From positions 4,614,501-4,678,500 of the forward strand of contig NZ_CP015405.2 in NCBI RefSeq assembly GCF_001689125.2: 64,000 nt of DNA. The letters are read 5' to 3'. Position 1 is the stretch's first letter. Every line of letters begins with the position of its first letter. Source of the DNA: Blautia pseudococcoides. Its GTDB lineage: Bacteria; Bacillota; Clostridia; Lachnospirales; Lachnospiraceae. Under the pieces are notes generated by a model. The model was not told the DNA's origin, did not search any database, and saw only the letters and a list, made by a program, of their open reading frames with translations. Of this stretch, positions 59,097 to 64,000 are shown piece after piece. A program made the position numbers and the translations under genes.

Positions 59097-60380
59097 TTAT
59101 TTTATATTTGATAAATACAAAAGTACTTCCACTTTAAACCTGTTATTTTCATAATTTATACTAATTTCTCCCCCGTTTGCTTCCACCATTTTTTTTACAT
59201 TCTCAAGTCCAATACCATGAACCGCAATCATCTTTTGTGAGGTCTTAAACTTATTTTCTTGTTCCACAATCTCCCCAGTATAACTGTTCTCTATATATAT
59301 CAATATAATCCCTTTTTTTGATTGAACGTTTATCTCCAGGAATTTTTCCTCTGACTTAGATGCTTCTCGAACAGCGTTGTCAATTAAATTTCCTAAAATA
59401 ACACAAATACTAAAATCCGTCCAGTGATTTTTTTCTGGAATACTTATTTTTATATTCACACAATCAAGACTCTCTTCTACATCTTGTAGCAAGTAATTTA
59501 ATACACCATCAAATGCTTTATTTCCTGTTGTTGCATGTTCTTTTGGATTTAACATAAATTTTTCCATATTTTTTAAGTATCTTATTACTTCAGGATAATC
59601 TTCCTTTTTTATCATAGATGATAATTCAATAATATGGTGCTTCATATCATGCCGCAAAGCATTTACCCGTTCCTGCGATTCCTGTACTATATCAAGTTGA
59701 TACGAATATACTTCCACCATTTGTTCAAACATTTTCTTTTCAATTTTTTCAGAATAAAATTGTTTGAGCGCATTGTATAAGTAAAATATCACTATATTCA
59801 CCAATAATATCCAAGAAGAAAAAGAAGAGACAATAATCCTTACTTGCTCCTGTTCTATTTCTATTACCGTGAGACTATAAATACATAATATGCTTACAAC
59901 TGGCACGATTCCCAGTATGACTCCGTAAAACGCAGGTAACTGAATGTCTTTTTCCGGTAAAACTGTTTTTTCCAGAACAATTGAGATCAATAATATTATA
60001 AGGCTCGTAACGCATCCGTAAACCTGATTAAAAGGTTCACCAAGTACATATTTTGTAAATGAAAAAACTACAATACCATCAACAGCAATATTTACAATAT
60101 AAATTATTAAAATAAGAAAAAATTTCTTTAACGCCTTTACTTTGTATGGGAACGTCACCAAAAAAAGCCCCGATAAATTTGCTAGAACATTCCATGCTGG
60201 AGATTTAAATAGTTCATAGATTAAACTAGTATAACAGCAGGCAACCACATACAATATCCAGGTATGGTTCCAGCGGCACTTATCGTTAACAAAAAAAAGA
60301 GTTATAAATCGTTTTATCGCGTAAAACCGCACTGCATTTGCCAGTACCCCAAGCAACATGTTAGCCATTACTAAATCCAT
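59097..60380 (-). CDS. agrC: AgrC-type peptide sensor histidine kinase
   Basis: A 427-residue protein overlapping agrA by 20 bases. Six or seven N-terminal helices form the peptide sensor. The H-box is VNALRHDMKHHIIELSS (about residue 245), with the GHKL ATP-binding parts ILGNLIDNAVREA and GIGLENVKKMVE. It detects the cyclic AgrD product and phosphorylates AgrA. About 1 kb of non-agr sequence separates it from agrD. Confidence 0.9.
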   Translation of the reverse strand: MDLVMANMLLGVLANAVRFYAIKRFITLFFVNDKCRWNHTWILYVVACCYTSLIYELFKSPAWNVLANLSGLFLVTFPYKVKALKKFFLILIIYIVNIAVDGIVVFSFTKYVLGEPFNQVYGCVTSLIILLISIVLEKTVLPEKDIQLPAFYGVILGIVPVVSILCIYSLTVIEIEQEQVRIIVSSFSSWILLVNIVIFYLYNALKQFYSEKIEKKMFEQMVEVYSYQLDIVQESQERVNALRHDMKHHIIELSSMIKKEDYPEVIRYLKNMEKFMLNPKEHATTGNKAFDGVLNYLLQDVEESLDCVNIKISIPEKNHWTDFSICVILGNLIDNAVREASKSEEKFLEINVQSKKGIILIYIENSYTGEIVEQENKFKTSQKMIAVHGIGLENVKKMVEANGGEISINYENNRFKVEVLLYLSNIK

Positions 60381-61086
60381 CTGCTTCTCTCTCCATTATT
60401 TTTCTACGTATAGTTGCTCTATTCATTTTACTAATACTCAAAATATCATCGTTTAACATTCTTATCCATTCATATGTATATTCTTTTACATAATTAAAAT
60501 TAACTAAATAAGATTTATGGATATTCAAAAATAAATATTCTGGGACTTTGTTTTCAACCTCTGACAATTTTCCATAAAAAGTCTTTGTTTTCTGTTTAGT
60601 TACAATATTTATTTTCCTGCCCTCACTTTGAAAATACAAAATATCTCTATAAGGAATCCTATATTTAACCCCATTATTTTGATACTCAAAATCAAAATTG
60701 CTTTTTCCTACAATCCGATAAATGCTATCAAGTATGGCAAAAATTTTCTTCTTCTGCAGCGGTTTAACCAGAAAATCAAATGGTCTATTTTGGAAAAGCT
60801 GTAATGCATATTGCTCTTTTGACGATATGTATATGATAAATATCTGCTCATTTTCCAATACCCTTCGTATATAGTCGCCAACCACAACACCATTATAGCC
60901 TGGTATTTCTATATCTAAAAAAATAATATCTGGACCTTCTTCTCTGCATAGATATTTGGTCAGTGTATCCCCACCCAAAAAAACATCTGTTTGGATTTTA
61001 ACCTTGCGTTCCGAAGCATAACTTTTAATAATATTTTCTAGTTCTGCACAAATACTTTTTTCATCATCACAAATTACTATATTCAT
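60361..61086 (-). CDS. agrA: AgrA-type response regulator with LytTR domain
   Basis: Start at 61086 (MNIVICDDEK), with GGAGGAG upstream; a frame to 61152 is unsupported. The 241-residue protein has a receiver domain with Asp58 in IIFLDIEIPG and a C-terminal LytTR domain (YFQSEGRKINIVTK and FLNIHKSYLVNFNYVKEY). It is first in the minus-strand series agrA-agrC and would activate the agrD promoter and possibly the ABC genes. Confidence 0.92.
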   Translation of the reverse strand: MNIVICDDEKSICAELENIIKSYASERKVKIQTDVFLGGDTLTKYLCREEGPDIIFLDIEIPGYNGVVVGDYIRRVLENEQIFIIYISSKEQYALQLFQNRPFDFLVKPLQKKKIFAILDSIYRIVGKSNFDFEYQNNGVKYRIPYRDILYFQSEGRKINIVTKQKTKTFYGKLSEVENKVPEYLFLNIHKSYLVNFNYVKEYTYEWIRMLNDDILSISKMNRATIRRKIMEREADGFSNG

Positions 61087-61745
61087 CAAAAACTCCTCCG
61101 TCGCCATATATGATATCTTATTATCTATATTCATGCAAGTTTCTCCTCTCACCCTTTAGATTTTTTTCTTTTCTCCTCAATACTTCAGCTACCTTTGTCA
61201 TGAAAATAGCTGACTTCCGCCCATCTTTCTTCCAGGCGCCTTTCCACCCGCTGCGCAAAAGAGTACTTCTGCTTCACAATCTCATGAAGCGAAGCTCTAG
61301 TGCCTGCCACTGCTGCTGCGACCACGGAGGTTCTAACAGCCGAAATAATGTGGCTTGTCACCAAGAGCTGGTGGTGGTTTTCTGTGTCGGAGCGCTCTAG
61401 CAAGATTTTGTCCTTATATTACAGTATACTGTTTACTGGTAAAACAAGTTAATATTGACCTGCCTGCTTCTCCCTGTGAGGCAAGGACCTGAATTACCAC
61501 AGTATGTCCAAACTAACTTATCCGTCTGTTTACAGGATACGGCACTGGGTACTTTTACCAGATAGGCCTCACATTATGTTCTGTAAGATATCTCTGTAAA
61601 TATGGAGCCCTCCGGGGTAGTTGTGTTGTCTTATTGCTGTAAGCTGTGAAGATATGATGCAACGGATAGGCGGCCCTGAGGATATGCTGAAATTTTCCTG
61701 CGGAAGAAGTGTCTGCAGGGAGCGGTTGATCCGCATACATTATAT
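61087..61745. other. No confident gene
   Basis: Higher in GC than the agr genes. A minus frame of 72 codons (61185-61403) has no ribosome site. Nothing else is supported except short repeats. It may be debris of an insertion at the edge of the AT-rich agr cluster. Confidence 0.4.
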
Positions 61746-61958
61746 ATGGAAGAAACAGATATGTATGAGGGCTTTTCCCATCTCGCGAGTCTGCTTTTGT
61801 GTGGGTTTGCGTTAGGGGATGCCTGGGGAGAAAAGGTTAGAGACCTTCTGGAGAGGGCAGAACAGACGGAAGGCGGGGTGTCTGTTCTTGCTTCAGAGGA
61901 TGTGGTGCGCATTCAGGTAACCGGGCGCAGCAATTACAAAAGTTATGTAAACTCATAA
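61746..61958 (+). pseudogene. Possible C-terminal gene remnant
   Basis: A frame of 70 codons (MEETDMYEGFSHLASLLLCG onward) ends IQVTGRSNYKSYVNS. There is no ribosome site, and a terminator hairpin follows 30 bases later, so the 3' end of some gene may be preserved here. It is not recognised. Confidence 0.25.
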
Positions 61959-61989
61959 CAGGGGCTTAATAAAAAATTAAGAAAGCATG

Positions 61990-62021
61990 AAAAGGGCATT
62001 TTAAGCATAAAATGTCCTTTT
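61990..62021 (+). terminator. Terminator before the prepilin gene
   Basis: AAAAGGGCATTTTA (61990-62003) and TAAAATGTCCTTTT (62008-62021) form a 14-bp stem with one G-T pair and a 4-base loop, A and T runs at the ends. Confidence 0.75.
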
Positions 62022-62046
62022 TGTGCGCTATACAGAGACATACCCA

Positions 62047-62076
62047 TTGACATATATCCAACATTAGTAATATGAT
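62047..62076 (+). promoter_or_regulatory. Promoter of the orphan prepilin gene
   Basis: TTGACA (62047-62052), 18 bases, TATGAT (62071-62076), 57 bases before the start codon. Confidence 0.75.
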
Positions 62077-62132
62077 GGAAACAGAATAAATTTATGTACC
62101 GTACATGAATATAAAGAAAGGTAAAACAGGAC

Positions 62133-62927
62133 ATGGCGCGGAAGAAAAGTGATAATCGGGGTTTTACACTGGTAGAATTAATTGTTGTGATTGTAATAAT
62201 TTTAATACTTGCCGCATTAGCTGTGCCTTCTATAACCCATTATGTACAGAAGTCAAAGATAGCAAAGTGTGCGAATCAAAGGCATGAGCTGGAGACACAG
62301 TTTCAGATTATGGGAACAGATGTGCCGGAAATTGCGCTTTGTGATCAAATAGGGGAAGTTCACGTACTGTTGGGCGATGATATATTGGACTATATGGTCA
62401 AGAATGGATACTGTACTGAAGACATAACGGTTTGCCCTGTATATAATGAAAAATATACAGTTGAACTGACTGTGGAATCAGGACAGCAGCAAGTTGACTT
62501 TTCTTGTTCCTGTGTTGATAATGTGAAAGGATATGTTTCAATGTGCGGCAGTTATTATAAAGAATTAAGTAGTGCCGGATTTACAAATAGGGAAGCCGTT
62601 ATTCAAAAAGTGGCAGATGAAAAAGGATTTTTGAAAATTTCGGACACTATAAAAAATAAAACTGTCTTTGCGGATAAAGATTTATATTGGAAGCCATATT
62701 ATTTAGCAGATGGTAAGATGGTACTATACGGAACAACTAATACAGGAAATGCCTGGTCAAATTGGGAAGGCTATCTTATTTATGTCGACGGACAGATATA
62801 TCAGAGCACCAATACTGACACAAACGGGAAACCGAAGGATACCAATGTAGCGAGCTTAAAGGATATTAGGGAAAATACATTGGATAAATATCTTGAGGAT
62901 AACAAATTTGAAAACATTTCCAAATAA
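62133..62927 (+). CDS. Type IV/type II-like prepilin
   Basis: A 264-residue protein. The leader MARKKSDNRG ends at Gly-Phe of GFTLVELIVVIVIILILAAL, the classic N-methylation and cleavage motif. About 225 residues follow, with cysteine pairs (FSCSC, SMCGSYY) and an aromatic-rich end. It is larger than usual major pilins. No assembly ATPase adjoins it and its leader differs from the Flp pilin of the tad operon, so another machine must process it. The BTAD regulator gene follows after 195 bases. Confidence 0.82.
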   Translation: MARKKSDNRGFTLVELIVVIVIILILAALAVPSITHYVQKSKIAKCANQRHELETQFQIMGTDVPEIALCDQIGEVHVLLGDDILDYMVKNGYCTEDITVCPVYNEKYTVELTVESGQQQVDFSCSCVDNVKGYVSMCGSYYKELSSAGFTNREAVIQKVADEKGFLKISDTIKNKTVFADKDLYWKPYYLADGKMVLYGTTNTGNAWSNWEGYLIYVDGQIYQSTNTDTNGKPKDTNVASLKDIRENTLDKYLEDNKFENISK

Positions 62928-63122
62928 GAGATCAGGACAATCATAGATGCATTACATAAACATGAAATAAGAATAATTTGAATTTATTTGGAAATGAAAT
63001 ACAATTTTTGTAACTGAATGGCAGTTTTGTTGCTGTATATACCATTGACAAACCATAAGACAAATTATAAAATTAAAACAAAATATTTTAGGGCTATAAA
63101 ACAAGCGGAGGCGTGCAGATAA

Positions 63123-64000
63123 ATGGGAGAGAGTATGATAGAAGAAAAATTACCGGTTTTAAAAGTGCACATGTTGGGAGGCTTCTCCATGGAATATGGT
63201 GACAGACCCATATCCTTCCGCAGAAATACAGCGACCAAATCAATGAAGCTGCTCCAGATTCTACTCCACTGCGGTGGAAAGGGAATTGCCAGGGTAAAAC
63301 TTTTAGATAATCTGTATGGAAGGGAAGAATTGGCAGATGTATCCAACAATTTAAGGGTAACTTCACATCGGCTAAAGAAAATGCTTGTAGATGCCGGTCT
63401 TCCGGAGTATGATTATATACAGATTAAAAGTGGAATCTACCGCTGGAATGGGCCTATGGAGGCAGAGGTGGATGCCCTTATGTTCTCACACCTTATTGAA
63501 TTAGGGGAAGCGGAAACGGACGAAGAAAAGAAAATACAATATCTCCGCCAGGCCTGTGAAGCTTACCATGGTGAATTCCTGCCGGGACTTTCAGGGGAAG
63601 ATTGGGTTTTGCTGGAGAGCGTGCAGTATAAAAAGAAATACACCCATGCATTGGAAGAAATCTGCGATTATATGTTTAAACGGAGGGAATATGAGACAGT
63701 ATTAAAATTATGTGATACTGCCAGTGAACTCTATCCCTTTGATGAATGGCAGTCTGTGCAGGTAGACTGTCTTATGGCTTTGAACAGGTATAAAGAAGCA
63801 ATCCAGATTTACGAGGATACAGCAAAGCTGTTCTTTGAAGAATTGGGAATCAGTCCTTCTGAAAAAATGATGAATCAGTTCAAGGAAATGAGCGCTAAAA
63901 TGAGCCATAAACCTCAGGCAATCAATGAAATTAAAGGCGGATTGAAAGAAGACGATGAGGAGGACGGTGCGTTTTACTGTAATCTTCCAAGTTTTCGGGA
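63123..64000 (+). CDS. BTAD-domain transcriptional regulator, partial (runs off the window)
   Basis: 292 codons are open to the last base. ATG 63123 follows GGAGG at a rather long 12-base gap; ATG 63135 is the alternative. Residues about 10-110 form an OmpR-like winged helix (VHMLGGFSMEYGDRPIS, VKLLDNLYG, NNLRVTSHRLKKML). The bacterial transcriptional activator domain follows from about 115 with TPR-type helices (YLRQACEAYHGEFLPGLSGE, RYKEAIQIYEDTAKLFFEEL). It is probably the regulator of the adjacent pilin or of genes further right. Confidence 0.85.
   Translation, partial: MGESMIEEKLPVLKVHMLGGFSMEYGDRPISFRRNTATKSMKLLQILLHCGGKGIARVKLLDNLYGREELADVSNNLRVTSHRLKKMLVDAGLPEYDYIQIKSGIYRWNGPMEAEVDALMFSHLIELGEAETDEEKKIQYLRQACEAYHGEFLPGLSGEDWVLLESVQYKKKYTHALEEICDYMFKRREYETVLKLCDTASELYPFDEWQSVQVDCLMALNRYKEAIQIYEDTAKLFFEELGISPSEKMMNQFKEMSAKMSHKPQAINEIKGGLKEDDEEDGAFYCNLPSFR

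Noticed and set aside
61185..61403. A 72-residue minus-strand gene
   Set aside because: No ribosome site and no recognisable motif.

Overview
The window looks like a chromosome segment of a gut Lachnospiraceae bacterium, probably Blautia or a near relative. The reasons are a mid-40s GC core, strong GGAGG ribosome sites with frequent TTG/GTG starts, YesMN-type sugar regulation, a Clostridia-style tad pilus operon, small Lachnospiraceae families (the DUF6171, DUF6483 and DUF6147 types, DUF1700, TIGR03905) and a clostridial agr locus. The assignment comes from gene content, not from a marker gene.

Layout. 1-2838 is the end of an integrated mobile element. It carries small minus-strand element genes, a 62-bp tandem repeat, an XRE repressor with its operators, a NERD-domain membrane protein, and a tRNA 3'-end fragment at 2797-2838 that looks like an attachment site. 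2839-12.0 kb is core-like: a decayed XRE regulator, SagB-type nitroreductase, SDR protein, YqeY, TRIC-family channel, Na+-dependent transporter and a YesM/YesN two-component pair. 12.1-17.5 kb is a sugar ABC operon with two paralogous binding lipoproteins, two permeases and a GH172 (DUF2961) hydrolase. 17.6-24.9 kb holds malic enzyme, an acyltransferase pseudogene, CapA, a Gly-rich small protein, cysK-MATE-ybaK and an SGNH hydrolase.

25.06-34.7 kb is a tad/Flp pilus operon behind a promoter with a leader of about 215 nt that can fold. It has two prepilin peptidases, CpaE/CpaF/TadB/TadC, a short Flp pilin, a DUF5702-like protein, two TadE-like pseudopilins (one with tandem Cys/His motifs) and an FHA protein. 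34.8-43.4 kb holds rhomboid, a soluble histidine kinase, HIT, an ECF sigma factor, murG, a DUF4367-like membrane protein, a secreted protein, an MBL/beta-CASP hydrolase and glutamine synthetase. 43.5-52.4 kb holds two small DUF genes, a 164-bp MITE inserted in a stop codon, a PadR-DUF1700 operon with a clear operator, an LnrJK-LnrLMN-like two-component/ABC exporter locus with matching dyads, an anion permease and a TSCPD protein.

52.5-61.1 kb is AT-rich and is the most system-like part: agrA, agrC, agrD and agrB in the same direction as two ABC permeases, an ABC ATPase, a lipoprotein and a secreted protein of 144 residues. I read it as a peptide quorum-sensing module controlling an exporter and a secreted product. 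62.1-64 kb has an orphan prepilin and the start of a BTAD regulator that runs off the window.

No rRNA, complete tRNA, CRISPR array or intact transposase was seen.
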